Notes: generated by a model not told the origin, from the sequence alone. 64,000 nucleotides of DNA from Nilaparvata lugens (GCF_014356525.2 NC_052516.1:21656257-21720256), one strand, 5' to 3'. Shown: positions 44,331 to 56,289, counted from the stretch's first letter. Numbers and translations: made by a program.

Positions 44331-45074
44331 TGTGAGTGGGGGATATAACCCAGTAATGAATATCCAATTAGTAGAGTGACAAAGAGAATTTAGTGAGAAA
44401 GTTAGAAAGAAATTGGGCAAAAAAAGAAAATGGTATACTTAAAATACTATTAGTTTTTTTTCTCCAAGAATTGTATGAGGAAAGAGACTGTGAAGGGGAA
44501 AATGTGAAAAATGAAAGCGAATGATAGTGGGTTTGAGAACGATAAAGATAAATAATATTAATGGTGGAAAGATAGGTAAAATAATGTTCATTCGTATTAA
44601 AGCCTCTTATGAAGAAAGAGATTGAGACGTGATGCAAGATTATTTGTGGAAGAGTAAGAACTAAATGATATAGAATAATAGTGAGATACTGTATTAGATG
44701 CCACTCGAAAATACAAATAAGATTAGATAGCGTAAACTAAATTAAAAAAAAAAAAGAATAGAGAATCACTGATAAAGGATTAGAGGAGAAATTTCAAGTA
44801 ATGGTATCAAAGAGATACAAAGAGGTATCAAAGAGGTACTGGAGTTCAAAGATGAGAAAAATATTTTCAAATTAGAGCACAAATTTTGAGCATAAGGTCT
44901 TGGAACTAGATGTGTTTATATGAAAAACATAGAATGGGGACTATTTATTCTCTATAATAATTGAACTTCAAATAGTCCCATTAAAATACCTTATTTCCAA
45001 ATTATTATATTCACGATTCAAAATTTTAAATCATCATTCCTGGTCCGAAAATCAAGTAACGAAGCAGTGTGTGA

Positions 45075-45200
45075 TAACATAACCTTATCTTTTGGACAAC
45101 ATTAACATTTTATCAAAATTTTTGGAGAGAAATAGTACAGGCTCAGCCTAGTTTTTCCTCCAATGTCATAATTGTATTATGATTATAGTATTCTATACAA
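45075..45200 (+). repeat. family C/D retroelement-tail-like repeat
   Basis: CATAACCTTATCTTTTGGAC, GGAGAGAAATAGTACAGGCT and CAGCCTAGTTTTTCCTCC, followed by an AT-rich tail with TTATTATTATCATT. Confidence 0.5.
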
Positions 45201-45619
45201 TTTTTATTATTATTATCATTATTATTATACCTATTATGTTCTGAGAGAAATTGAGAACAAAATAGTGGAGTATAGAAAAATACATATAGGGGTGAGAGAA
45301 AGAGTGGAGAATTAGAGGAATGAAGAGATTAGTTTAGAGTGAGATGAGATGAGAGAGAAAGGAAAGTATAGCCTAAAGGAGAGTAACAACCTTCTGGAAG
45401 CTGCAGATGTCGAAGGGGGACCCCTTCAATATTGTCTGTCGCTCGCTGGACAAGATGACCAATTCGTGGCATGGAAACATGTTTTGGGGTCCTGGAGGGA
45501 AACATGTTTCTGTACCACAGCATGTGTTGTTGGTAACATGTTTGTTGCTGTCAACATAGTCACATATCGAACTGGTGAAGGAGAGAACATGAGATAGAAA
45601 AGTGACTACTAGTCTGTAT

Positions 45620-45800
45620 GTGGAGAGTATCGTATATCATATTCTATGAATTTTGATATCATTGATTGATGTGTAGTCTGTGGGTTCGAAGTACTGAATA
45701 TCATATTCCAGAAATATTTATATTCTATAATATATCGAATATCATGAATATAATATTTATATTCTATAATATACCGAATATCATGAATTATAATTAATAT
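45620..45800. repeat. AT-rich tandem repeat with GAATATCAT units
   Basis: ATTTATATTCTATAATATAY followed by CGAATATCATGAATATAAT occurs twice with a period of about 50 bp (45716-45765 and 45766-45800), preceded by looser GTATATCATATTCTATGAAT text. Confidence 0.65.
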
Positions 45801-46119
45801 CTCTGTTGAAATAATAGGAGTATGGAAAATTGAAAAAAACAACCTTCAAGTTGCATTATTTTCATATTTTTCAATATCATCTACATGTTCCCTTGATAAG
45901 CTGCTGAATTTTTTACCATATTTATGTCTCCATTTTGAGTTCTACAAGTTGAAAACTCCAAAAAATTACAGGAAAGAAAATTAAAAGCTCCATATCACTT
46001 TCGAATTTATTTCATAATCTGCTCTTGTTTTAAGTAAAATTTTCAATGGATTCACACAGTGATGTACTAATAAATGTAGAATTTTTCGTTTTTTGAGATT
46101 TGAGAAAGGCCAGTTAAAT

Positions 46120-46235
46120 GTTAGTCGTAATTTATTGATTTCGTAAGTAGCAATCGGAGAATCCTTCTTTGATTGGTTCTCGTGAAATTAGGATTAAAAT
46201 TTAACCGGATTTTGTGCAACCGGCTTTAAGTGATA
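46120..46235. mobile_element. family F remnant
   Basis: TTGATTGGTTCTCGTGAAAT, TAAAATTTAACCGGATTTTG and TGCAACCGGCTTTAAG form the right arm of the family. The left arm is not recognisable. Confidence 0.5.
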
Positions 46236-46336
46236 CTGTAAGTAATCTTGAAATTGTTATTCGTAGAGTCTTTAATTAACAAACTTTTGTACCAATTCGA
46301 CTTGAAAACTAATTTCTGTTTCCTTTTTCTTTATAG

Positions 46337-46395
46337 GTAAGAAACTTATTCATTACTCTCCAATATTCAAATGGCTCTTCTATATTCAATTTTAG
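46337..46395 (+). other. putative recursive-splicing ratchet point with 59-nt exon
   Basis: AACTAATTTCTG, then TTTCCTTTTTCTTTATAG, is directly followed by GTAAGA, so an acceptor and a donor abut at 46336/46337. A second abutting pair, CAATTTTAG|GTGAGT, lies 59 nt later. Zero-length AG|GT sites with strong pyrimidine tracts inside very long introns are known as ratchet points in Drosophila. This one is 20 kb into the intron that starts at 26004. If kept as an exon after the 26003 donor, frame 1 is open (VRNLFITLQYSNGSSIFNF). Confidence 0.45.
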
Positions 46396-46621
46396 GTGAG
46401 TTTTCACATACAACATTTATCTATTCTATTATTATATAATCTTCATCAAAGAAAAGTAGATATTTCCATATTTTAACCCATTTATAGGTTCTGATCTTCA
46501 ACTTGTCCACAAATATAATTCAATCTTCAAGGATTGAACATTTCAGATGTATTTGAACTATCTAAATATGTATCAAGAATCTAAGGTAATACCAGAGACA
46601 AAATTATACAAGTGAGATGTA

Positions 46622-46650
46622 CCGGGTTCGACTCCCGGGGTCTGGGCGCA
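46622..46650 (+). other. tRNA T-arm-like (B-box) fragment
   Basis: CCGGGTTCGACTCCCGG is a perfect T-arm stem and loop matching the B-box consensus GGTTCGANTCC, followed by GGTCTGGGCGCA. No A-box, D-arm, anticodon arm or matching 5' acceptor strand precedes it. It is a tRNA 3' fragment or the remains of a tRNA-derived SINE head. Confidence 0.4.
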
Positions 46651-47234
46651 ATATTTGGACATTTTCATTCATCAAATTTCCTTCTGCTATTTATTTGTTT
46701 GGTCAATATATGCAGTAACAGAAGTCATTAGTTCTATTTATATAGCTTTAATTGAATATTTGAAATAATTATACAGTTAAGATACATAGTTATTGTAGGC
46801 TATTCTCCCCTCTCTGGTAGTGCCAACAAAACGTATTTCTCATCCCATTCACAGGCTATTTTTCCCATTGATGAAATTGCAAATTTAAAATATTTTAATG
46901 TGAACATGAAAATTAAAATTGATAATTTGCCCATAGCTTTAACTACTGTAATTGAAAAACCAGTTTACTTTCCATATCATCTCGATTCTTTCGCCGTTTA
47001 AGCGAAAACTTTTCCGCTCAACTACTTTCCAAAAGAATTCCTCTCTTGAAGCACTTGAAACTTTTCCAAAGAAGATTTTCCTCTATAATATAAATGGCTG
47101 ATACAGGATCTGATGTGGTGTAGCCGAGGAATGGTGTTCCCTCGCAAAATGTTCTTTTGGAACGGATGGCGGAGGAATCAGCTTAGCTTGGCACTGCTAT
47201 ACAGCGGCCCTCATTTTACTGTAATCTTCCGCCT

Positions 47235-49085
47235 TTGAATTATTCATCCCGTGTCTCTCTCTCTGTCAATCACTCTCTCTCACTCTCCCCATCTCTGCCT
47301 CTCATCCCTTGTCTCATTTTTACTTCATCTCTCTCTCACTCACTCCATCTCCCATATTATTCATCCCGTGTCTCTCTTTTACTCTGTCTCTTCCTGTCAC
47401 AATTAAATCAAATCAAAATTTATTGCCATAAAAAACAAAATACAATTTCGTTAAAAATTTTTAACAAGAGATTATTATGAATAAGAATACATTTTTTTCT
47501 TTAACAAATCAATTCATAACTGTCTCTCTCTCTATTCGTCTATCTGTCTCTGTATACCTATATATTTCTCTCCAGCTATAAAACTTAGTGAATCCTTTAA
47601 TGCAGACGAGGAAAGCTATCTCTATTTTTGTACGAATTTCGCTGATCAGTTTCATATTTTGAAGTTTGTGGTTGGAAACAATAGAATGTGGAATGTGATG
47701 TGAATCAATGAAGCGTGGTATCGTAAATCGTACATTCAGTAATTCCAACATTTCATTCAATAATAATTCATGTTTTGGAATTATTGATATTAGTTAACAT
47801 TCGTTGAAAAATTTGTAGTTCTCTGTTTATAAGTATGAGCATCTCTTGAATATAATGCAATAAATATTTTGGCAAATAAAAGTATTTTCTTGTCTACTGC
47901 TGTGTGCTTTCGCTTCTAGGTGGACAGTTTTCAAACAACGTATACCAATAGAAGAAATTCGTGTTGATCTTTATTCCTAATCATGATTATTTTTTAATAT
48001 TATTGCCGAATAAGGCGAATGTACCGTAATATACATAATTTATCAAAAGTATATTCATCTTCGTATAACTTTCTTGCAGTCTTATAATATTGCTTGAACT
48101 CATCTAATCAATTTTATTTCGATTTGGATCTAATTTGTTGATAATGTCCGTGTAATGTTGGTTTGCGTTTTTGTTTTTAAATATTTTCCATTCTCTATTT
48201 GCATCGAATGAAGCAGAGCCTACTATCATCATAATGATTTGTAGTGAAATATTTAATCGTTTTATTCAAATTCCGAATACTATCCCACCAAAACGTACTC
48301 CAGTTTCATTAATTTAGAAGCACTCATGTAAATATTGCAGGAATTCTTCCTCTCTTATCTCAGCCTAGCTCTTCATACCCTCTCTCTTCTACTTCATCTC
48401 TTTTCCATCTTTCTCTCAACTCTTACTATCTTCTTCTCTCTCTTCACATATTTTATTGTCTCTCTGTTATGAAAATGTACAATACACCACTCACATAATT
48501 ATGCTAAAACCTAGTACTCCAATATTCCAGTCGTAGGCATAAAACTTAATTCATCTCTGAATTGTTCTAGTCAAGTTTTTCTTAAATTCATCTCTGAATT
48601 GCTTTAGTCAAGTTTTTCTTTTTACTGTTTCTATTTCTCCATAGTTTTCATTTTCAGTTTCTATTTCCCCCATTATTCCATCTCCTTCTATCAATACTAT
48701 TAATTCTCCTTCCTCCACATCATTGTCCTGTTTTGAAAATATTGCATATTTCAACTTATAAATATAATTAGTCCGGTCTGAATTGAATTCCCTACTATCT
48801 CTTACCTCAGCCTTTCCTCATCCTCCTCTTTACTCCAGTAATTTGTCCTTTTTCTCCTTCCTATCAGTCATTCTGTCCTCCACTATGTTCTCTCTCCCTT
48901 ATTCCCTCTTTCTCCATATTTCTCTCTTCCTTTTCATCTCTCTCTCTCTCTCTCTCCTTTTACCTCTCATTTCCCCTTTACACCAGTAATTTATCTTTCT
49001 TCTCCTCCACTATTTTCTCCTCCATATTTCTCTTTTTCTCTTTATCACTCTCTCTCTCTCTCTCCTTCTGTTTATCGCTTTATTT
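47235..49085. other. non-coding DNA with three pyrimidine-rich tracts
   Basis: CT-rich stretches lie at 47240-47400, 48335-48480 and 48780-49080, with AT-rich unique DNA between. In the first, ATTCATCCCGTGTCTCTCT occurs twice about 120 bp apart, so it is a two-unit duplication. 48545-48620 holds a two-copy repeat (TTCATCTCTGAATTG, then AGTCAAGTTTTTCTT). No gene seen. Confidence 0.55.
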
Positions 49086-49202
49086 ACGTCTGCCAGCAGG
49101 CAAAATAGAGTAAGCACCACCTCAGCATCCTACCCTGGAATCACCATGTTGAAATATTCAGCCACAAGTACTGCAGTATGTCTCACGGGCAGCAAGAGGT
49201 GG

Positions 49203-49300
49203 CTTTTCACTTTCAACTGTCAGCATTTCTTGCAATTTGCTTACCATTTAACCGATGCTGACTGATAAATTCCCATTTAACCAATGCTGACTGAAAGTGA
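49203..49300 (-). repeat. family E hairpin repeat
   Basis: CAACTGTCAGCATTTCTTGC, then CATTTAACCGATGCTGACTG and a partial extra copy CATTTAACCAATGCTGACTG. The right end is duplicated. Confidence 0.6.
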
Positions 49301-49610
49301 ATCTCTGTATATACTAGTACACTACCGGTTCATGCTTATAGTGTTCGGCAAAAATCTTAGAATGACGTTTAGTGGTGTTTGTGTGTGTGTGGTGTGTGTG
49401 TGTGTTTCTGAAGTCTGGCTGAAAATTGCTTCTTTCCAGATGTGTGAATAATTAATGCCCATTCAGCAGAATTGCTAAGGGCAGTCAAGCGTCACTGCTC
49501 TTGCTGAGTTTCCCTTCTCGCTCTGACATTCTATCAATTTTATTCCTTTCTTTTTTTTAACACCCGCCTTTGCCGACGTATCTGGTTTTTTACCTGTATG
49601 TAGGCTATGC

Positions 49611-49742
49611 CTTTATTTATTAATACATTGATACATAGGTTACAATATAATTCTCAACTATGAATGATTGGGGAAGGAACAACAGGCTTAAAGCCCAAAA
49701 CTGTTCCCTTCCAAAATTTAGATAGAAATTATTGTCAAATTA
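49611..49742 (-). repeat. family C retroelement-tail-like repeat
   Basis: The reverse complement closely matches the copy at 8001-8142: the TTTATTTATTAATACATTGA tail comes first, then TCAACTATGAATGATTGG, AACAGGCTTAAAGCCCAAAA and TAGATAGAAATTATTGTC. Confidence 0.65.
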
Positions 49743-49753
49743 TTATTCATTAA

Positions 49754-49978
49754 TCTATATTATAATAAAGGAAACAACTGGCTTATACACATACGGATAG
49801 GAAATTTATGAATGACGCATTATCACGTCTTTACTACAAAATTGAATAACTTGAAATGTTGGATATAGATTCTTTATTTACCAAAGATGTTTATAATAGG
49901 CTTTCTTCAATTCTAAAAGATTTCATAAGTGAAGTTGGTCAAGTTGAGACCTTTGCGGAGCACGGGCTACCTGCTAGT
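49754..49978 (-). mobile_element. short interspersed element, family B (solo copy, reversed)
   Basis: Starts TATTATAATAAAGGAAACAA and ends CGGAGCACGGGCTACCTGC followed by TAG. It is separated from the family C copy to its left by about 12 bp. Confidence 0.7.
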
Positions 49979-50889
49979 TTTTAATATTTAACTTAAAAAT
50001 TTAACTTTATAATATAAAGTTAATAATATTTAACTTTTTCTCATTGATCTTCTCTATAAAGTCAGTGGAATAAAGGAACGTAAAGTTGCAAATTCTCAAT
50101 TTTTTCTGTCGCTTTTGCTGATGTATGCCTAATGTAGGTAGTTAGTCTATGTACTTTTTGGATTCAATTACCTGCTTTATAAAATGAGTGGGAATGATAG
50201 GACGCCATTATTGCCAACTCTCATCTTCCACCGCTTTCTTTAGTGGATAGATGTGATTCAATTAAACCTGGTATATCTGATACTGTTTAATATTGAGTGT
50301 TTGTTGTTTTTAATACTGATCAATTCCAACTTGAATATTATTTTAACCAGGAATGTGTAATAATGATTAATAGTAATAAATGGCGTTTATTCAATTTCAC
50401 AATAATCGCATTGAAAACCAAATCAATTTAAACATTTATCGTTGGCTTTCTAGCCGTCTAAAGGAACGAGGAAAATTATCTTTCCATGATTTTATGAAAA
50501 ATTTTCATAATTGACATAAAATAATCTGGTAGCTCATTTTATTTCTTTATATAATACAAAAGATTTGGCAACAACGCTTAGTTGGAAAATCTGCTTTGTC
50601 TATTGACAGACAATGATAGTAAACCATAGTTAATCAGGTGCCGACTTTATAACAAAAATCTGACTATAGTCCAGTTTGTATGGTACTCCACAGCAATCAT
50701 GAATAGTGGTTGAAATATCAATGAAATTCGAGTTTCCCGTTGCAGATGAGGAAATGTGGGGTTGTAACGTGCATTAGTTGATTAATTCAGTTGGAGAGTT
50801 GAATGAAACCCACCAATAACATGATCGGACCCTAGCCAGGCAAATTCTGCTTAATTGCTGGGATTAATTGCTGATCAAATCTCTTAGCG

Positions 50890-52250
50890 TAGAGGTTGTT
50901 AACGGAATCTCCCTCTTCTATCTCTCATTCTCTTTTTCTTCTCTCTTCACTTCACTCGTTTATATTTCCCACATCTTTTGTTTTCTTTTCATTCTCCTCC
51001 GACATCTAATCTTCCTATTTCCCCTCTTATAGTTATCTTCTGCCACCTTGTCTCTCTTTTCTCTTTCTTTCTTCCTCTTCTCCCTCTCCTTCCATCACTT
51101 CTCTTCCTCTTCCTTTGTTTCTCTTTTCTCCATTTAAATTCAATTTATCATCCTCATAATCTCTCTTTTGTACTCTGTCTCTCTCTTATTCTCCATTTTT
51201 TTCTTCCTGCCCACCTCTCCTGCAATTCTTTATTCTATTATCTCTTTCATTATCTTCTGTTCGCCATCTTCATCCCACATCCTTCTCTTTCTTCAATCTC
51301 TCCTCACATTCTCTTCTCCCTTCTCTTCCTCATCTTCACATTATTTCCCTCTTCATTCTACTTCTTCTTGTCCTTGTTCTCTTTTCTCCAAATTCTCCTT
51401 CCTTCAATCTCCATTTAACACATTTTTCTTCGGTCATTACTCTTTGTTCTATTTCCCATATCATCATAAACTTCTTCTTCTCCCTCTTATGCTACTTTAT
51501 CTTCTTGTTTCTCTTCACTCTTCTTTTCTCCAACTTCAACCTCTTCGTCTTTCTTCCATTTTGCTCTTTCCCCTTCTTATATTTATATTATATTTCTATT
51601 CCCTTCTTTCCAATATTTCTTGTTTTCTTCAGCTCTTCCTCCTCCTTCTCTCTTTCTATTCCACTCCCTTCCTATGCCCTATCTTCTACTCTTTTTTTCT
51701 AATCCTTATTTTCCACTTCATCTTAAACTCTTTCTCTTCTTCTTTCTACCCCTTCTCTCTTTTGATTCCCAACTTCTGCTTCTCTCTTTCTAAGACTCCT
51801 CCTCCTCCACTCCGTCCTCCTCTTCCTCCTTCTCCTCTCAATCCTCGTCTTCTCACCCCTCCTCCTCTTCCTCCTCTCAATCCTCGTCTTCTCACCCCTT
51901 CTCCTCCTCCTCCACTCAATCCTCGTCTTCTCACTCCTTCTCCTCCCAATCCTCGTCTTTTCACCTCTTCTCCTCCTTCTCTCAATCCTCGTCTTCTCAC
52001 TCCTCCTTCTCCTCTCAATCCTCATATTCTCACCCCTTCTCCTCCTCCTCCTCTCAATCCTCGTCTTCTCACTCCTTCTCCTCCCAATCCTCGTCTTTTC
52101 ACCTCTTCTCCTCCTTCTCCTCACAATTCTCGTCTCCTCACTCCTCCTTCTCCTCTCAATCCTCATATTCTCACCCCCTTCTCCCCCTCCTCCTCTTCCT
52201 CCTCCATTCGTAACTCTCTCAATTTTATCCCCAACCTGGTAACAGCATCG
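50890..52250. repeat. polypyrimidine tract ending in a CCTCGTCTTCTCACC minisatellite
   Basis: 50890-51780 is C/T-rich without a clear unit. 51790-52200 is an array of about nine to ten units of 33-60 bp, each containing CTCAATCCTCGTCTTCTCAC and (CTC)n, with a higher-order repeat (51930-52020 matches 52065-52150). Because unit lengths are multiples of three, long frames exist on both strands (376 codons +, 176 codons -), reading NPRLLTPSPP or RRRGEKTRIE. These are repeat translations. Confidence 0.85.
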
Positions 52251-52364
52251 CAAACCTTAAATCATATGCATTCCATTCCACACACCTCATTACACTGAGA
52301 TTATAGCCAGCTTTAGAGCAGCTCTATTTAAATCCCTGCTTCATGTGCCTGATATCAGTGAACT

Positions 52365-52545
52365 TCACCTCAATCCGTCAGTATCCTTCATAAATTAAAT
52401 CAATACTTCCCCATACAATCAATGCTGACTGGTGTGATACTAGTTCTATAGTAAACTTCACTTTAAACTGTCAGTTATCATTCATATATAACATTACAGG
52501 TTCCCATACAAACCATGCTGACTGTGTAATCTGAATCTCAGTACA
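52365..52545 (-). repeat. two family E hairpin units
   Basis: CAATCCGTCAGTATCCTTC to CAATCAATGCTGACTGG, and TTAAACTGTCAGTTATCATT to CAAACCATGCTGACTGTG. Both are bordered by GAACTTCACCT/AAACTTCACTT. Confidence 0.6.
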
Positions 52546-52878
52546 GTCCCCAGAACCTAATTGGAAATTTATTCCTGTGCAATCTGTTTCCATGTTGTAT
52601 TGGTTTGAATAAGAATTTAGTAGTCGGATTTGGATCACAATCAGGGGACAAGTGGAGTATTATTGACAGGATAATACTCTAGAATTAATCTGATTTGAGT
52701 GCGAATTAGTATTCATATTACTCACCTTGATTATATCGTTTATATCGAGATTGGTTGGTGAAAGATCTAGATTATTGAATCACAATATTCTACAATCCTA
52801 TAATCCAATATTTTAATATCCTACAATATTCACAATATACTAAATGCAATATCATTCAATATTGAATATCAAATTCAG

Positions 52879-53210
52879 TCAGCTGAGCTTTAGTGTTTAC
52901 GAGTTTGTTTTGCTTGAATGGTTCCAAAATTTTTTTAAATAACTCAATATTATTCGTTACAAGTGGTAATTGAGTGGAATATTTCTAATTGATTTATGAA
53001 TTCAAGCCATCCAAATTCAAAATTTATAGTTTTCATTTTTGTTTTGAACTGACATTTTATCAAAATTGTACACGTGAAATTCTAACCTTATTTCGGACTT
53101 TTTCACCTATAAATTTGGAAAAAAAATAGCACAAGGATCATCTTATTATTTTATCTTCCAATGTTATTACATTAGTGTCATTTGCATTGTAAATAAATAA
53201 AAAAAATAAA
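52879..53210 (+). repeat. dispersed retroelement-like repeat, family D
   Basis: Second full copy of the 30853-31172 repeat, with the same start (TCAGCTGAGCTTTAGTG) and end (TGTCATTTGCATTGTAAATA). Its tail continues as A-runs with T, (AAAAAAT)n, to about 53245, a typical retroposon tail. Confidence 0.7.
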
Positions 53211-53419
53211 AAAAAAATAATAAAAAAAAAATAAAAATATATATAGTAACCAATTTCTTTCGGGAGGCTACTACTGAAATTCTAATACTGAATTCATTGT
53301 ACGATAATTTTAATCCATCAGAGAAATAAAAAATACAAATTCTACATTTTTTTTTGTACAGGACCATGGTTTGTGACCACACAGGTTACATTTTCAAGCT
53401 GACTGAGTACCTTTGTACC

Positions 53420-53780
53420 AAATCCTAAGTTCCCTTTTTTTTAATTGTTTATAATTTACGACATGTTTTTGCCATAATATTGGACATTGGTTAAAATTGA
53501 TAAATTTTAATAAAGGAATTAATTTAATTAAAGAAATTGAAATAATTCTATAAAGAAATTGATGAAGACATAGGTTACATTTTCAAGCTGAAAAAGCACC
53601 TCAGAACCTAAATCTAAAGTATCCTTTTTTAAATTGTTGATTTACGACATTTATCGGCCATGATGCCATTATCAAGTTATTGAATAAAATGAAAATAAAT
53701 AAAAATATCATTCATTTTTCTTTCTATTTAAGAGTAGCCCTAATGAAAAAGATAAATACAAATCCTATTTCTGAAAATTT
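53420..53780. repeat. family I repeat, two partial copies
   Basis: Around 53425-53500 and 53600-53680: TTTTTTAATTGTTTATAATT then ACGACATGTTTTTGCC, and TTTTTTAAATTGTTGATTTA then CGACATTTATCGGCC. The second continues with GATGCCATTATCAAG and AAGAGTAGCCCTAATG. Both are preceded by AGGTTACATTTTCAAGCTGA. The segment is a duplication of about 190 bp. Confidence 0.55.
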
Positions 53781-54109
53781 TGTCAAAATATAATAATTTT
53801 TCCAAACTATTTGACACAAGACAGGAAGTTTCTAGCAAATATTACTCAATTTCCAACCACAAATCATGTCCAATTTTCTGTTTTTATTACGTTTGAAGCT
53901 CCAATTATCTCAACACCTGAAGTAACAACACTCCAATTGTCTTAATGAGAGTGTAATATAATTGATGACGAAAGTCATTACATATTTCCTTACTGTGTCC
54001 ATTCATTTCCCTGCATATAATGGTTGCATTGGCACTACTTTTCCCAACCAATCTTGAACTATCTGTCCGTACATTGAACCTGTGGTGATTTCGGTAATGT
54101 TAGAGTTAG

Positions 54110-54200
54110 ATATTCACTTCTAACTGTCAGATTCTCCCATAAAAAACATCAAAGCTTCTCCTTGAACCAATGCTGCGATCTAATTTCAATCTCACTACAG
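54110..54200 (-). repeat. diverged family E repeat
   Basis: TATTCACTTCTAACTGTCAG, then CTTGAACCAATGCTGCGATC and TTTCAATCTCAC, followed by a (TA)n microsatellite at 54203-54240. Confidence 0.45.
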
Positions 54201-54474
54201 AGCATATATATGTATCTATATGTATATATATATATATGTATTGTAACTGTGTGTATAGATGTTCCCTGGGAAAAACTAGTCTTTGTTGGTTAGAAATTGT
54301 TGGCAAGAAATGGAGGCCTCTGATTGGTTGAAGTGGATGGTCAGGTTGTGTGAGGGGGTGTGGTTTCAGTAATGATAGGCTACTGCTCTCTTGTGGGTTT
54401 TGGTTATGATAAGATTGTGATGTTTGGAGTATCAATCATATTATTTTTCCATCAGGATTGCTTTCTCTTGGTGG

Positions 54475-55100
54475 ATTTTTGGAAGCTAATTGAATAAACG
54501 AGATGATGTGGTCAGTTGATGACGTTTGGGGAAAATTCACTTTTGATTCAGAATGTTTTGTGATAGATTTTTTTTGCGGATAGATGTCTTTATGATAAAA
54601 TTCTTGTCGGAGTATTATTTATTTATTGGATTGAGTAAACAATACATTAGTCTGAAAAGAAAAAACAGGCTATTGCCCAAAACTTCCTCAATTTCCTAAT
54701 TTTGTTTTGGAAGGCATCCGAATAAAGTTTAACAACATAATGGTTATGAAAGGGAATTATGAAACAGAATTTTGCGATTTGTGCTTGATGGACTCTTGAC
54801 GGAGTTTTGGAAGGATTCTGAATAAGCAACATGATGTTATGAAAGGAATTATGAAGCAGAATAAATTAATCCCTGGTGGACCATAGGAAAACAATTGAAT
54901 AAACGAGATAATATGCTGGTCATTTGATGATTAGGAAAATTCACTTTTGAATCAGAATGTTTCGTAATTTATCATCCTATGCAGCAATGAATGAATATCA
55001 AAATTTTCTTGTTGGTTTTTGGAAGGTAGATGAATAAACAAGATGTTGTGGTCAGTTGTGATGTCATGAAATCCAATTTACTGTTCTCATAATTTGTTTT
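54475..55100. repeat. three-copy degenerate repeat interrupted by a family C copy
   Basis: Units beginning near 54477, 54885 and 55013 share GGAAGCTAATTGAATAAACG, AGATGATGTGGTCAGTTGAT and ATTCACTTTTGATTCAGAAT in diverged form. A reversed family C copy (54615-54715, AACAGGCTATTGCCCAAAAC) lies between the first two, and GGAATTATGAARCAGAAT occurs twice nearby. Confidence 0.5.
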
Positions 55101-55149
55101 TTATTTTGAGTTTGATGTCATCAAACTGTATAATGTATTTCAAATTGTA

Positions 55150-55245
55150 TAATGTGTTGAAAATATTGTATTGTGTGATGGAGGCGAAATGGGTTTCAGC
55201 CTGTTGTCTCCATTAAGAATAATAATTATTATTATTATTATCAAA
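55150..55245 (+). repeat. LINE-type 3' tail
   Basis: GTGATGGAGGCGAAATGGGT, TTCAGCCTGTTGTCTCCATT, then (AAT)n. This is short coding-like text followed by a trinucleotide tail. The AT-rich (TTA)n run continues to 55240. Class is inferred. Confidence 0.45.
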
Positions 55246-55419
55246 TTTAATATACTTTTTATTTTGAATTAGAGTATCATAAAATCCAATTTTAAATTTA
55301 TTGTTTCCAACAAATCCACCAATATTTTTAAATTAGAAACCTCTCCTATTAGTTGTCTCTTTGATAGGTTATTTTGTGGTCACATTTGATAAGCAATTCT
55401 GCAATTTTGTTTTTACAAG

Positions 55420-55865
55420 GTCATTGAACTGAAGGATCAATGAACAATATGAAAATGAAATAATAATAATACTAAATTTCATTTCCATTAATATACAAAC
55501 AAGCCATCTAATAAAATTTACGTAATATTCAAAAATACAATTGTGAAATTTACTACAAATATAAATGAACTGCATTTTTTCGGAAATTAACTCAATCAAC
55601 CCATGTACTAGAGCAGGTGAAATACAATTTCATAATATTGATTTGTATTGGATCGAAAAATTAAGGAGTCTTTTCCCAAATAAACTGAAGGTTCATTGAA
55701 CGATGTGAAAATATAATACAATTTGATAATATCGTTATGTATAGGATCGGAATATAAAGGAGTAAGGAAAGAAGATGAAATTATACAGTTGACAGTTATC
55801 TTAGGAGGAGAACAGAAAGAGACATTGAATATTATATTGAAGACAGGAATAAAATACAAGTGAAA
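55420..55865. repeat. AT-rich region with a roughly 80-bp repeat
   Basis: ACAATTTCATAATATTGATT with GGATCGAAAAATTAAGGAGT recurs as ACAATTTGATAATATCGTTA with GGATCGGAATATAAAGGAGT. TGAACTGAAGGATCAATGAAC relates to AAACTGAAGGTTCATTGAACG. Two to three diverged units; no gene. Confidence 0.5.
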
Positions 55866-56289
55866 AATGAATAAGCTTATGGTAACCTGTGGAATAGCAC
55901 GGAGGGATGTAGAATATATTTATGATGAAGAAGCTCACTATATATGAGAAGATATATGATTTATGAAAAGATGCCAAATTATTATACCCTTACCACCGAT
56001 CTAATCAGAAGCACAACTAGCAAAATTCCTGATTCGTTTCCGACTCTGCTCTTTTTCGTTCTCTCACACTCTATCTATTTTTCGTACTCCAATAGCAAGT
56101 ATCATTGAAAAGAGTGAGAGGGTGAGCGAGAGAGAGATTGCGAATAAGAGTGAGAGAAAGCAGGCAATTTGGGAGGACCGCGAATCACGAAAAGTACATG
56201 CTTGAGCATGGCATTACACATTCAAATGATGTGGGGTCGCTGACTTGTACATGTTGTTATGTTGCTCGCTATCAGCATTCATAATATTC

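Noticed and set aside
46590..46660. Complete tRNA gene
   Set aside because: Only the T-arm is present; no D-arm, anticodon arm or complementary acceptor stem upstream.
51168..52298. 376-codon frame on the + strand
   Set aside because: It runs through a polypyrimidine tract and a minisatellite. The product is Leu/Ser/Phe then Pro-rich repeats, the opposite strand is open too, and no domain is visible.
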